Shown piece by piece: positions 1 to 9,125 of a stretch of DNA of 64,000 nucleotides (position 1 is the first letter of the stretch; the number at the start of each line of letters is the position of its first letter). The stretch comes from Bifidobacterium sp. N4G05. GTDB lineage: Bacteria > Actinomycetota > Actinomycetes > Actinomycetales > Bifidobacteriaceae. The notes below the pieces were generated by a model, which made no database searches, had not been told where the DNA came from, and saw nothing but the letters and a program-made list of their open reading frames with translations. Position numbers and translations under genes: made by a program. The DNA lies in the NCBI RefSeq assembly GCF_002742445.1, contig NZ_NJNQ01000008.1, positions 1 through 64,000 on the forward strand, given 5' to 3'.

Positions 1-851
1 CCTCCCACCCGACCCACATGCAGCACCACGTCAAATGCGTCTTGAGCAAGCGCCGAAGTAGCCTGCGGATTCAACCCGGCAAGCAGTCCCAATGCCACCA
101 GTCGCGAAGGGACCGCTGCTACTTGGTTGGCATGCAAGGTGGTCATACCTCCGCGATGCCCGGAATTCAGCGCGCGCAACAGGTCCACGATTTCTCCGCC
201 TCGGCATTCGCCCACCACAATGCGATCAGGTCGCATTCGCAATGTCGCGCATATCAATTGCGACAGTCCTATGGCACCTTTGCCCTCCATGTTGGCGTCT
301 CTCGTCACCAGCGACACGCGATTGTCGTGGTCAAGCATGCCAAGTTCGCGCACCTCTTCCACAGTGATGATGCGCTCCCCCGGCGCACATCGCATGAGCA
401 TTGCCTTGAGCAGAGTGGTTTTGCCAGCTCCGGTGCCACCGGTCACAAGCACGCTAGCCTTGCGTTCCACGAATCCTTCCAGCAAAGGCATCCATTTGAT
501 TGGAAACATGCCGTTTTTCGCCAAGGATTCCAGACTGGGAGCAACCGCGTCCGGCAATCGTATGCTGATGGCCGCGCCTTGTGGAACGAGCGGTGCGATA
601 ACCGCGTGCACGCGCACGCCTTCCACGGTGGAGGCGTCGGCTATCGGGCATGCGTCGTCGAGCCTTCTGCCGAGCTGCGAGCACAATCGTACGGCGAAAT
701 CGCGTATGGCTTGCGGATTGGCGAATGGCACACGCAACGCGTACGGCCGCATCCCTTGGCCGCGATCCGCCCATACGGTGCCGTCGCAGGTCACCGCAAT
801 GTCGGTGACGCCCGGTTCGGATGCGATGTCGCTAAGCGGGCCGAGTTCCAT
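1..851 (-). CDS. tadA: TadA/CpaF-type pilus assembly ATPase (3' end missing)
   Basis: Type II/IV secretion-type ATPase that powers assembly of Tad/Flp pili at the inner face of the membrane. Reading the minus strand from an ATG at 851 gives an open frame to the window edge. It carries a Walker A loop (GGTGAGKTT), then RIITVEEVREL, the AspBox-like LRMRPDRIVVGECRGGE stretch, and SGHRGGMTTLHAN, all typical of TadA/CpaF. About 284 residues are visible and the C-terminus lies beyond position 1. The start overlaps the upstream ssd-like gene by 20 bases, so the two are probably translated together. Further tad genes are expected to the left. Family assignment is firm; the substrate pilus is not visible here. 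Confidence 0.9.
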   Translation of the reverse strand, partial: MELGPLSDIASEPGVTDIAVTCDGTVWADRGQGMRPYALRVPFANPQAIRDFAVRLCSQLGRRLDDACPIADASTVEGVRVHAVIAPLVPQGAAISIRLPDAVAPSLESLAKNGMFPIKWMPLLEGFVERKASVLVTGGTGAGKTTLLKAMLMRCAPGERIITVEEVRELGMLDHDNRVSLVTRDANMEGKGAIGLSQLICATLRMRPDRIVVGECRGGEIVDLLRALNSGHRGGMTTLHANQVAAVPSRLVALGLLAGLNPQATSALAQDAFDVVLHVGRVG

Positions 852-1863
852 GGTTGACGCTCTTTTCTCCCAATGCCTCCTGAATGAGATCAGCCAGCGT
901 TGCGATGGCTTTTGCATTCGCACGATTAGGTTTGCGAAGTCCGAGCCCTTCCAACAGTTCGCTACAAAGTTTGGCGTCCGTTGTGATGAACGCGGTGATA
1001 TCGCAGTCGAGATATTCCGCCGCTTCCTCGACCGCCGTCACACCATGGTCGCGTATGGTTCCGCGCGGTTGCATGCCTACAAGAAACTCCCGTTCCTGCG
1101 TTGCTGCATCGTGTTCTCCGATTGGATCGCTTAGATTACGTTGCGACTGCATGTTCGCTTTGGCACGGGCAAGGCCAAGTACCGTCATTTCGACCACGGT
1201 GATGCGGATGGCCTGTCGTAGTTCTGTCAGATCTTGCAGTCCGTTCCATTGCCCCATGTCGACGATGACCGCGCTACGTACCTGCGATAGCGCACGAATG
1301 CATGCCTGCACTTCCCAGGATTGCGGATTTTCGGTTTTCCAGGGATCGCAGGACAGCAGTGGTACGCCATCCCAGACTGGCAACTCCCGCAGCAACGCCT
1401 TGCCGTCGATGGTGCCAAGCGGTGCACTGATTTCCCCAAGTCGCGAGCCGTCCTCGTTTTCCACGCCGAGAAGCACGTCAAGGCCTCCGCCTTGCAGATC
1501 GGCATCGACAAGTACGCATTTGAGTCCACGCTCGTTCAGCTCACGAGCCAAGATGGCCGCCAGGGTGCTCGCTCCCACTCCCGCCACCACGGAGTCAACG
1601 ATTACCACATTGCTCACATCGCAGCGTTGTTCTCGCACCGTACGGCCACGCTCGGCAACCATGCCGTACGTTCCAGGCATCGCGCCGACCGGTGTCGCTC
1701 CGCCTTGGACTAATCCAGGTGACGTATAGAACCGTTGCGGAGAGACGGTTCTGCGCTGCGCCGGAGGTGCCGATCGCGATGTGGCCGAGCTCGCGACCGG
1801 CATCAGTCCGCCCGACGGCAGTGGTACCGGAGGCATATTAGGAAAAGACGTTGCGTTACTCAT
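832..1863 (-). CDS. Septum-site-determining-like / TadZ-CpaE family ATPase
   Basis: ParA/MinD-like protein of the Ssd (Rv3660c) / TadZ type, which in Tad loci is thought to localise the pilus machine. A proline-rich N-terminus of about 80 residues precedes a P-loop-like NTPase fold: VVIVDSVVAGVGASTLAAIL (a deviant Walker A), then LVDADLQGGGLDVLLG, and VIVDMGQWNG as the Walker B region. It overlaps tadA by 20 bases and is the first visible gene of the operon. The start at 1863 (MSNATSF) is chosen; an ATG nine codons upstream at 1890 is possible, and neither has a strong ribosome site. DnaA-like boxes lie just upstream at 1933-1989. Confidence 0.8.
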   Translation of the reverse strand: MSNATSFPNMPPVPLPSGGLMPVASSATSRSAPPAQRRTVSPQRFYTSPGLVQGGATPVGAMPGTYGMVAERGRTVREQRCDVSNVVIVDSVVAGVGASTLAAILARELNERGLKCVLVDADLQGGGLDVLLGVENEDGSRLGEISAPLGTIDGKALLRELPVWDGVPLLSCDPWKTENPQSWEVQACIRALSQVRSAVIVDMGQWNGLQDLTELRQAIRITVVEMTVLGLARAKANMQSQRNLSDPIGEHDAATQEREFLVGMQPRGTIRDHGVTAVEEAAEYLDCDITAFITTDAKLCSELLEGLGLRKPNRANAKAIATLADLIQEALGEKSVNHGTRPA

Positions 1864-1932
1864 ACCGTCGATTGAAAAGTCCCGATGCATACCATCGCAA
1901 GCCGAACCGGCCCTGTGGTCGGAGGACGCTAG

Positions 1933-1989
1933 TTATCCACAACCACGGCGTGTCATCCACAGCTATCCACAGGGCATCAAGTATCCACG
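1933..1989. promoter_or_regulatory. Cluster of four DnaA-like boxes
   Basis: Four 9-mers related to TTATCCACA lie within 57 bases, all in the same orientation: TTATCCACA at 1933, TCATCCACA at 1953, CTATCCACA at 1963 and GTATCCACG at 1981. The first is a perfect consensus box. The cluster lies in the upstream region of the leftward ssd-tadA operon. It may be a DnaA titration or regulatory site; no replication gene adjoins it. Confidence 0.6.
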
Positions 1990-2036
1990 TCTGTCGATTC
2001 CCTTCGGAAAACGGGACGGACACATGCCAGCACGCT

Positions 2037-2081
2037 TAAAAAAAAAACAAAAAGGAAGACCCGCCGAAGCGGGCCTTCCTT
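2037..2081 (-). terminator. Rho-independent terminator, leftward
   Basis: A 13-bp stem (GCGGG core, CGAA-type tetraloop) is followed on the minus strand by a T-rich run of about 15 bases. The single imperfect pair is G-U when read on the minus strand, which supports leftward use. It lies upstream of ssd-tadA and ends the candidate small RNA. Confidence 0.8.
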
Positions 2082-2216
2082 GCAAGAAACTTTAAAAGCA
2101 GAATCTCTGCACAACAACATCGTCGTAACGGTAAGTCTATCCAATGCCCGTCCAACGTAACGACCTATCTTGGCCATACACTCTTTGTGGGCTCTGCTCT
2201 TAAGTTGTTCTTGTAC
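2040..2216 (-). ncRNA. Candidate small RNA ending in a strong terminator
   Basis: No credible gene explains the leftward terminator at 2037-2081, yet a promoter-like pair sits about 175 bases upstream on the same strand: TTGCGA, a 16-base spacer, CATAAT (plus positions 2223-2228). The predicted RNA contains GCAGA-GAT-TCTGC, a perfect 5-bp hairpin, and a longer pairing of GTCGTTACG with CGTTACGAC (one mismatch) before the terminator. Open frames here run through the terminator, so a short protein is unlikely. The RNA would be divergent from ppk. It matches no family I can name. Confidence 0.45.
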
Positions 2217-2487
2217 TTTGTAATTATGCTCAGCAATCCGGCAATCGCAAACCGAAATCGGCTGATGTTCCCTATTTATCGCAACTGTTGCTTTGCGATC
2301 GCAAGAATCACGAAAATGTTTCATCATGTGCGAAACGCGCGGCGTGTTTGTTTGATTGCGTGCGTTTGCTGCAAAAAGACGGCGTGTCGACACTTTATTT
2401 TGCATACGAACGAACGAATGTTAACTCCTGCTAAATTTTGACGCTTTTGACGGCATGTCCCGCTACTTAAGGATAAAGTAGGAAAGT

Positions 2488-4722
2488 ATGGCACAGATTT
2501 TTGACGCACCCTCAAAGGCGATCTTGCGCAGCCAGATAGCTGAGCATATCGCCGAGACCGATAAAAACGATAAGCGTGAGCTTCAGGCCGGCGAAGAGCC
2601 GTTGCCGAACGACCGCTTCTTCGACCGCGAGTTGAGCTGGCTGAAGTTCAACAAGCGCGTCCTCGAACTCGCTCAGGACGAGGACCTGCCGATCATCGAA
2701 CGCGCAAGCTTCGCCGCAATCTTCGCGAACAACCTCGACGAGTTCTTCATGGTTCGCGTCGCAGGTCTGAAGCGCCGCATCGACACCGGCATCGCCGTGA
2801 CGGCAGCCTCCGGATTGAGCCCAAGGCAGCAGCTGCGCGCCATCAGCGAGCAAGCACACCGTCTGCAGGACGAGCACGCGCACTACATGATCGATCACAT
2901 TCTTCCCGACCTAGCGAAGGAACAGATCGTGCTTCTGAGCTGGGACAAGCTCACCGCAGCCGAACAGGAGCGCCTGTCTCGCTACTACCGTCAGCAGGTA
3001 TTCCCTGTTCTGACGCCACTGGCCGTGGACCCGGCCCACCCGTTCCCGTACATTTCCGGCGGTTCCATCAACCTCGCCGTGCTCGTGGAGAATCCGGCTT
3101 CCGGCAAGTCCCACTTCGCTCGCGTGAAGATTCCTGGAAACCTGAACCGTCTCGTGCCCGTCGACGATATGACCGACGACGATGCCACCAACGTGCGCTA
3201 CGGCTTCATCACCATGGAGAACCTGATCATCGCGCACCTGGAATCCCTGTTCCCGGGCATGATTATCAAGGAAGCACGTTCCTTCCGCGTTACCCGTAAC
3301 GAGGATATCGACGTGGAAGAGGATGATGCAGAGAACCTGCTCAACGCCATGGAGAAGGAGCTGCTGCGCCGTCGTTTCGGACCGCCGATCCGTCTTGAGA
3401 TTTCCGACGAGACCAGCCCGTTCCTTTCCCAGCTGCTCGCCGACCAGCTGCGCGTCAGCGCCGATGAGGTGTACCGTCTGCCGGCACCGCTCGATGCGAC
3501 CGTGCTCTTCGAACTTGGCGGCATCGACCGTCCGGACTTGAAGTACCGTTCGTTCGTGCCGACCACCAATCGTCAGATTGCCGAGGTGGAGTCGTCCCGC
3601 GCGCAAGACATTTTTGCAGCGATTCGCGAACGCGATATCCTCCTGCATCACCCGTATGATTCGTTCTCTACCTCCGTTCAGGCGTTCCTAGCGCAGGCTG
3701 CGGCGGATCCGAAGGTGCTCGCCATCAAGCAGACGTTGTACCGTACGTCCAGCAACTCCCCGATCATCGACGCGCTCATCGACGCGGCGCATGCGGGCAA
3801 GCAGGTGCTGGCACTGGTCGAAATCAAGGCACGCTTCGATGAAGACGCCAACATCGCATGGGCACGCAAGCTGGAACGTGCCGGCGTGCACGTGGTGTAC
3901 GGCATCGTGGGCCTGAAGACCCACTGCAAGCTGAGCCTTGTGGTGCGTCAGGAAGCCGACGGCCTGCGCCGTTACTGCCATGTGGGCACCGGTAACTACA
4001 ATCCGAAGACCGCCCGTATCTACACCGATCTCGGCTTGCTGACCTGCGATCCGGTGGTCGGCCAGGATATGACCCGCCTGTTCAACCAGCTGTCCGGTTA
4101 TGCTCCGAAGTCGAGCTTCCACCGTCTGCTGGTAGCGCCGCGTACCGTGCGTTCCGGCCTGATTCAGCGCATCCGCCGTGAAGAGGATGCCGCACGCGCA
4201 GGCAAGGAAGCATGGATCAAGATCAAGGTCAACTCCATCGTTGACGAGAAGACCATCGACGCGCTGTACCGTGCAAGCCAGGCCGGCGTGAAGATCGACA
4301 TCGTGGAACGCGGTATCTGCGCGCTCAAGCCGGGTGTTCCGGGACTTTCCGAGAACATTCGCGTGCGTTCCATTCTGGGTCGTTTCCTCGAGCACAGCCG
4401 TATCTACGCATTCGCGAACTCTGATGGCCCGCAGATCGGTGAGGGCCCGGCCGCAGGTCCGGAAGTGTGGATCGGTTCCGCCGATCTGATGCACCGTAAT
4501 CTCGACCGTCGAGTCGAAGCGCTGGTGCGCATCACCGCTCCGGAGCAGATCGACGAACTGATCAAGTACGTGGATCTGCAGATGGCCGATTCCACCACCT
4601 CGTGGCATATGGCAGCCGACGGCACCTACGTGCGTCATGCGAAGGATGAGGAGGGTCGCCCGCTGGTCGATTCCCAGGAATATCTCATCAAGAAGCATAC
4701 GCGCCGACCGGCAAGGCACTAA
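2488..4722 (+). CDS. ppk: Polyphosphate kinase 1
   Basis: Cytoplasmic or membrane-associated enzyme that makes inorganic polyphosphate from ATP by way of a phosphohistidine. The 744 residues match the usual length. The N-terminal domain begins [19 protein letters not shown] and continues with [16 protein letters not shown]. The catalytic half has [15 protein letters not shown], and [11 protein letters not shown], whose His479 matches the phosphorylated histidine of the family. [20 protein letters not shown] and [16 protein letters not shown] follow. The ATG is preceded by GTAGGAAAG. A weak promoter (TTGACG near 2448) may lie upstream. The gene stands alone, followed after 87 bases by a Nudix hydrolase gene. 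Confidence 0.97.
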   Translation: MAQIFDAPSKAILRSQIAEHIAETDKNDKRELQAGEEPLPNDRFFDRELSWLKFNKRVLELAQDEDLPIIERASFAAIFANNLDEFFMVRVAGLKRRIDTGIAVTAASGLSPRQQLRAISEQAHRLQDEHAHYMIDHILPDLAKEQIVLLSWDKLTAAEQERLSRYYRQQVFPVLTPLAVDPAHPFPYISGGSINLAVLVENPASGKSHFARVKIPGNLNRLVPVDDMTDDDATNVRYGFITMENLIIAHLESLFPGMIIKEARSFRVTRNEDIDVEEDDAENLLNAMEKELLRRRFGPPIRLEISDETSPFLSQLLADQLRVSADEVYRLPAPLDATVLFELGGIDRPDLKYRSFVPTTNRQIAEVESSRAQDIFAAIRERDILLHHPYDSFSTSVQAFLAQAAADPKVLAIKQTLYRTSSNSPIIDALIDAAHAGKQVLALVEIKARFDEDANIAWARKLERAGVHVVYGIVGLKTHCKLSLVVRQEADGLRRYCHVGTGNYNPKTARIYTDLGLLTCDPVVGQDMTRLFNQLSGYAPKSSFHRLLVAPRTVRSGLIQRIRREEDAARAGKEAWIKIKVNSIVDEKTIDALYRASQAGVKIDIVERGICALKPGVPGLSENIRVRSILGRFLEHSRIYAFANSDGPQIGEGPAAGPEVWIGSADLMHRNLDRRVEALVRITAPEQIDELIKYVDLQMADSTTSWHMAADGTYVRHAKDEEGRPLVDSQEYLIKKHTRRPARH

Positions 4723-4809
4723 GTTTCGCGAAAATGGCCGATTCTGCAATTGCGGGGTCGGCCATTTTCGTTGCGCAATCATGAACGGTAACCGCGCCTA
4801 CCACTTACA

Positions 4810-5907
4810 ATGAAAGATATGAGCGAGAACATGAGACGTGTCGTAGAAGCCGCCGGGGGTATTGTATGGCGGTGGAAAGCCGGTAGCGAAATCGCTGAAA
4901 ATCCAGCAATCGCAGCACAGAAATCTCCAAAAGAACAACTCAACAGCATTGAAGTGTGCATCGTACATCGACCAAAGTACGATGACTGGAGCTGGCCGAA
5001 AGGCAAACTCGAGCAGGGCGAATCACATCGTCATGCCGCAGTACGAGAAATCGGCGAGGAGACAGGCGTTTCCATCGCCCTCGGCCCGTATCTGTGCGAA
5101 GTCGAGTATCCGTTATCCGAAGAAGGCAAGAAAACCCGGCATTCGCACGATCGCACCGTCGACACCAAGCACACGTTGTATTGGATGGCGCAACCGATTT
5201 CCGGAGATGATGCAGAACATCTGCTTGACGCATTCGGCCCTGTGCATCGCGCAGATGTAGGCGAAATCAACGATATCGTGTGGGTTTCCGTGCGTGAAGC
5301 ACGTAAAATCCTCACACATTCCACCGATAAAGACACCCTCGCCATCTTCGTGGACCGCGTACAGGAGGGTGCCGCGACCGCGCAGAATCTGCTGATCGTG
5401 CGCCATGCCAAGGCTGAATCGCGCAAATCATGGAAAGGCACCGACGCGAACCGGCCGATCACTCCGAAAGGCGCGGCCGCGGCATTCGCACTCAACCGCG
5501 AACTTGCCTGCTACAACCCAACCCGCCTCGCAACCTCACCATGGCTACGCTGTCAGGAAACACTGCAGGTGCTTAGCTGGCAGACCGAACGCCCGATGGA
5601 ACACATCGACGCGCTCACGGAAGACGCCTTCGCCGAACACCCGACCATCGCATGGCTGGCGTTCCTCAAGCAGATCCAGCTCACGCTCGAAACCCGCGAA
5701 ACCACGGCAATCTGCATGCACCGACCGGTAATCGGGGGTATGTTTGACCATCTGCGCGGACTGTGCGCTCGCAAAGCGCTCTCAAAGCAGCTCATCGCCA
5801 AAACGCCGTTCATGCCTACCGGCACCGCCGTAGCGCTGTTTATAATCGATACGCCGCAAGGTCCCAGCATTATCGATATTCAAAAGGTTTCACCCATTGT
5901 CTACTAA
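4810..5907 (+). CDS. Nudix hydrolase fused to histidine phosphatase (MutT1-like)
   Basis: Two-domain protein like mycobacterial MutT1. The Nudix domain comes first, with a full Nudix box at residues 65-87 ([20 protein letters not shown], then TGV). A histidine-phosphatase domain of the SixA/phosphoglycerate-mutase type follows, with RHAKA at about residues 198-202 and a second active-site His in CMHRPVIGG. MutT1 relatives hydrolyse 8-oxo-dGTP or diadenosine polyphosphates and then dephosphorylate the product; which activity applies here cannot be read. The start at 4810 or ATG 4819 are both possible; GAAAGAT before 4819 favours the latter slightly. The stop overlaps the next gene by 11 bases. 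Its position after ppk may reflect phosphate or nucleotide-pool housekeeping. Confidence 0.88.
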   Translation: MKDMSENMRRVVEAAGGIVWRWKAGSEIAENPAIAAQKSPKEQLNSIEVCIVHRPKYDDWSWPKGKLEQGESHRHAAVREIGEETGVSIALGPYLCEVEYPLSEEGKKTRHSHDRTVDTKHTLYWMAQPISGDDAEHLLDAFGPVHRADVGEINDIVWVSVREARKILTHSTDKDTLAIFVDRVQEGAATAQNLLIVRHAKAESRKSWKGTDANRPITPKGAAAAFALNRELACYNPTRLATSPWLRCQETLQVLSWQTERPMEHIDALTEDAFAEHPTIAWLAFLKQIQLTLETRETTAICMHRPVIGGMFDHLRGLCARKALSKQLIAKTPFMPTGTAVALFIIDTPQGPSIIDIQKVSPIVY

Positions 5908-6652
5908 CATGCATTACGGTTCCGGCTCGGTTATTCCAAGCCGTTCCGCCGGTTTCACCAACACTGGATCGCCGCGCCCGGCCCGCCCGGGGCAACTCGA
6001 CCAGATGATGGCCGACAACATTGCGGGAGGTGCCGATCCGGCGCAGATCAACGAGATGAGCCATGCCTCGGCGGCCGCGCTGCTGGACCGCGTGCATCAC
6101 ACGCAGGACGCCGAACTTGTGGAACGCGTGCTCACGCTGGTGGACCGCGAAGGCGTTGACGTGATCGCCGAATTATGGAGCAGATCTGAGCCGGATTCGC
6201 TGCCGGGCATTCTATGGCGACTGTATGTGCTGCGCACGTGGATGCGGAAGAATCGTGAGTCAATCGCACGATTGTGGCGCGTCGGAGAACCGGTTGCAAC
6301 TACCGCTTCGGCAATTGCCGGAGTCGACCAAGCACCCACGGAAGATGACATTGCGCACACCGCCGATTCGATTCTGACGGGCGCATTCACCGGCGATTTC
6401 GCGATTGCGTTGGAACGTGCAGCGGCGTTCACCGACGTGGTTGCGTTGGGATTGCGCATTGAGGCACGAAATATGGCCTCACGCTTGGAGGCGGTGAATT
6501 CAGAGGCCGTACAAGCGGAAAGCTCGGACGCCACGAAAAAGCAAGCACGCACGAAAGCGGCCCGCTTGATGCACACGGGCGGCAATCTGTTTGTCACCGC
6601 CAAGGATTTTCGTCATGGGGCGAATCTGTGGAGGCGAGGAAAACTGGAGTAG
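5897..6652 (+). CDS. Conserved actinobacterial protein, function unknown
   Basis: Protein of 251 residues whose start appears to be TTG at 5897, with AAAGG about 10 bases upstream; an ATG four codons later (5909) is the alternative. It overlaps the Nudix gene by 11 bases and is probably cotranscribed. The N-terminus is low-complexity (Ser, Gly, Pro), followed by a mostly helical acidic region and a basic C-terminus ending [10 protein letters not shown]. No transmembrane segment or enzyme motif is visible. It resembles proteins sometimes labelled DNA-binding in actinobacterial annotations, but I see no recognised DNA-binding motif and assign no function. Confidence 0.75.
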   Translation: MSTNMHYGSGSVIPSRSAGFTNTGSPRPARPGQLDQMMADNIAGGADPAQINEMSHASAAALLDRVHHTQDAELVERVLTLVDREGVDVIAELWSRSEPDSLPGILWRLYVLRTWMRKNRESIARLWRVGEPVATTASAIAGVDQAPTEDDIAHTADSILTGAFTGDFAIALERAAAFTDVVALGLRIEARNMASRLEAVNSEAVQAESSDATKKQARTKAARLMHTGGNLFVTAKDFRHGANLWRRGKLE

Positions 6653-6973
6653 CGCAATCTGGAGTAATGCAATCCACTTCTCTTATCCCCTAATAAAAGT
6701 GCCGCACAGCAATCGCAATATCAATTCGCGACACGGTGTACCGTGCGGTCTGCAGCATCTGTAGAATAGGAATTCGCGCCGGGCCATGCATAGCCCCGGG
6801 CTCCATTTTTTGCCGCTGCGAGCGGCCTTTGCGCCGACAGGCGCTTTCGTGGTTCGGCGCTTTCCCTCTTCTTAAATTTCGTTGCTTTTTTCATACGATT
6901 TTTCAGCGTCTTTCTTGACTCCTTTCCCAGCTCCCGCGCTTTTCCTCGCAATTATGGACTACGCTTAGAAAAC
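6653..6973. other. Leader region of upp
   Basis: About 320 bases without a gene. A possible -10 (TAGAAT) lies near 6772. A short GC-rich inverted repeat (CCGGG with CCCGG, about 6779-6800) followed by six T residues could act as a weak transcription attenuator in front of upp. No other structure was recognised. Confidence 0.35.
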
Positions 6974-7615
6974 ATGGATATTCATGTTTTGAACCACCCG
7001 CTGGTGGACCATAAGCTCACCGTTCTTCGAGATAAGAACACCCCGTCCTCCACGTTCCGCGAGCTCGTTTCCGAGCTCGTGATGCTTGAGGCTTACGAAG
7101 CCACCCGCGACATCGAAGTCGTGGACAAGCCGATCGAAACCCCCGTCGCTCCGATGGTAGGCAAGCACATCGCTTCCCCGGCGCCGATCATTGTGCCTGT
7201 GCTGCGCGCGGGCCTGGGCATGCTTGACGGCATGACCAAGATGATTCCGTCCGCCGAAGTCGGCTTCCTCGGCATGAAGCGCGACGAGGAGAACCCGACC
7301 CAGCAGATCACGTATGCGAACCGTCTGCCCGACGATCTGAGCGGCCGTCAGTGCTTCCTGATCGACCCGATGCTCGCCACCGGCGGCACGCTGGTCGCAG
7401 CAACGCATTACCTGGCCGAGCGCGGCGCAAAGGATGTTACCGCCGTGTGCATTCTGGGCGCTCCGGAAGGCCTGAAGTTCGTTGAGGAGAACCTCGATCC
7501 GTCCATCAAGTTCAAGCTGGTGCTGTGCGCCGTCGACGAGAAGCTCAACGACAAGTGCTACATCGTGCCAGGCTTGGGCGACGCCGGCGACCGTCTGTAT
7601 GGCGTGATCGACTGA
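6974..7615 (+). CDS. upp: Uracil phosphoribosyltransferase
   Basis: Pyrimidine salvage enzyme that converts uracil and PRPP to UMP. The 213 residues are full length for the family. [20 protein letters not shown] opens the protein, the [10 protein letters not shown] region contributes to PRPP binding, and the signature PRPP loop is [13 protein letters not shown] (about residues 127-139). The uracil-binding C-terminus is [16 protein letters not shown]. The ribosome site is weak (CTTAGAAAAC). The gene is monocistronic: a leader of over 300 bases precedes it and a bidirectional terminator follows. Confidence 0.97.
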   Translation: MDIHVLNHPLVDHKLTVLRDKNTPSSTFRELVSELVMLEAYEATRDIEVVDKPIETPVAPMVGKHIASPAPIIVPVLRAGLGMLDGMTKMIPSAEVGFLGMKRDEENPTQQITYANRLPDDLSGRQCFLIDPMLATGGTLVAATHYLAERGAKDVTAVCILGAPEGLKFVEENLDPSIKFKLVLCAVDEKLNDKCYIVPGLGDAGDRLYGVID

Positions 7616-7673
7616 CCGCATCAGAGCTCAACCGAATCAACCCAATCAGTCAATCAAGTAAATCGAATAAAAA

Positions 7674-7710
7674 CGGCCTGCCACAACGCAAATCATGCGG
7701 TGGCAGGCCG
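7674..7710. terminator. Bidirectional terminator between upp and the phosphodiesterase gene
   Basis: A perfect 11-bp inverted repeat (CGGCCTGCCAC and GTGGCAGGCCG) sits between two convergent genes. The left flank is A-rich and the right flank weakly so, giving U-rich ends in the leftward direction mainly. Confidence 0.75.
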
Positions 7711-7729
7711 AAATCATATGTAAAAACCT

Positions 7730-8794
7730 CTACTGCTCGTCAGGCACGAACGCCTCGAAAATATGATGGTCGAACCAGTCATCGCACTGGGCGAGCTCAT
7801 CGCGGCTACGCACCGTCCACGACACGGGAACGGCACCCATGAAACGAGCCAGACGCACCTGCGGGCTGTTGCCGCCATGCCAGTCGTAGGCGACGAAATC
7901 AGGGCGAGAAATCCAGTCGAAAATCAACGCACCGGCCGCATATTCCTTGGCGAGCGCAGCAGGATCAGACGGCTTCTCCTCCCCCTGCGGCCACCAGGAA
8001 AGCTGACCACGGCATACTTCCGGACGGTTCTCCTTATACCAGTTGACGGCGGCCGGATTGAACGATTCGATCACGTACGCGCCGGAATAGGCCTGCAGCA
8101 GTGCGTCGCCCTTTTCCATGAGCTCGACGTCGCGCGGATTCCACTTGGAATTGTCGTCGAACTTGTATTCGACGATCAGCGGCACACGGCCCGCCACTAC
8201 CTTGAGCACGTCGGCGAACAGTGGCACATGCTGGAAATACCCTTCCGGAGCGCTGTCAGGCGTGGTGACCAGCGGCGGCTTTTCAAGCGAACCCGGCAAC
8301 GGTGCGGCGACGGCGGCACCAGGGGCGTCGGTTGGGAACAGCGGGATACGGGTCAGCTCATCGTAGGTAAGATCGGCCACACGACGCGGATCTCCGGCGA
8401 CGCGCATCAGATCGCTGTCATGCACCACCACGATTTCGCCGTCGGCGGTCATCTGCAGGTCAAGTTCGATGCCGTAACCCGCCTCGCAGGCCGCGGCAAA
8501 CGCCGCAAGCGAGTTCTCCGGAGCGATCGCACCAGTCACGCTGGGACTGCCATAGCCCGCCTTCATGGCCATACGTCGGGCGAGCGCCACGTATTCGCCG
8601 CTTTCATTGGCATACTGCGCAGTCAGGCCGGAACCTGCGTCGTGCAGGCCGCGGTGCGCGTACCACACGTCGGGAATGGACGGCACGTAATTACGGCGCT
8701 TGTCGGAGAAGGTACGCGGGGCAATCGCCCATACTGCGGCACCTGCGGCGAGCGCACCGCCCGCCAACACTTTATTGACGAATGATTTGGACAT
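7730..8794 (-). CDS. Membrane-anchored glycerophosphodiester phosphodiesterase
   Basis: GDPD-family enzyme expected to release glycerol 3-phosphate from glycerophosphodiesters. The start at 8794 is chosen because GGGAGGAAAG lies just upstream; a longer frame to 8896 lacks such a site. The N-terminus has one hydrophobic helix (VLAGGALAAGAAVWAIAP), suggesting membrane anchoring with the catalytic domain outside. Active-site motifs are YAHRGLHD (His-Arg), APENSLAAF, and ELDLQMTADGEIVVVHD, with the metal-binding Glu and Asp and the second His. DVWYAHRG and YVIESFNP fit the TIM barrel. It is monocistronic with a terminator downstream. Substrate preference cannot be told. Confidence 0.9.
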   Translation of the reverse strand: MSKSFVNKVLAGGALAAGAAVWAIAPRTFSDKRRNYVPSIPDVWYAHRGLHDAGSGLTAQYANESGEYVALARRMAMKAGYGSPSVTGAIAPENSLAAFAAACEAGYGIELDLQMTADGEIVVVHDSDLMRVAGDPRRVADLTYDELTRIPLFPTDAPGAAVAAPLPGSLEKPPLVTTPDSAPEGYFQHVPLFADVLKVVAGRVPLIVEYKFDDNSKWNPRDVELMEKGDALLQAYSGAYVIESFNPAAVNWYKENRPEVCRGQLSWWPQGEEKPSDPAALAKEYAAGALIFDWISRPDFVAYDWHGGNSPQVRLARFMGAVPVSWTVRSRDELAQCDDWFDHHIFEAFVPDEQ

Positions 8795-9125
8795 GGGCTT
8801 TCCTCCCTTACATGGCCGTTCGCGCATTCTCTCGCATTGGTTCGCACCGTTCGCGGCCATCGAATCTGTCTCTTCTGAGATTAGCCCATAAATCACAAAA
8901 AAGCCGTCATCTACGCAATACGCGATCGCCTGTTTGTTGAGCGTCCGTCATCTCCGATAACGTACAAACCCATTTGGTACTTTCGTGGTTCTGAAAACAT
9001 ATATCAGTAGAAAAGATAAAAATCTCAATAGGGCATAGATAAGGCCCGAAGACCGCGTAGCGGTACCTTGCGTGCGTCAAGCACACATATTCAGCCCAGA
9101 GACCGGGGCTAAGAACCACAAAAAA
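8795..9125. other. Intergenic region, nothing firm
   Basis: About 330 bases between two leftward genes. A short hairpin (AGCCC at 9093 with GGGCT at 9106) just past the ABC1 kinase gene could help terminate it. An AT-rich stretch near 8995-9035 may hold the promoter of the phosphodiesterase gene. No repeats or genes were recognised. Confidence 0.35.

Noticed and set aside
1977-2405. Leftward 142-codon open frame
   Set aside because: It reads straight through the terminator at 2037-2081 and has no ribosome site; composition is not protein-like.
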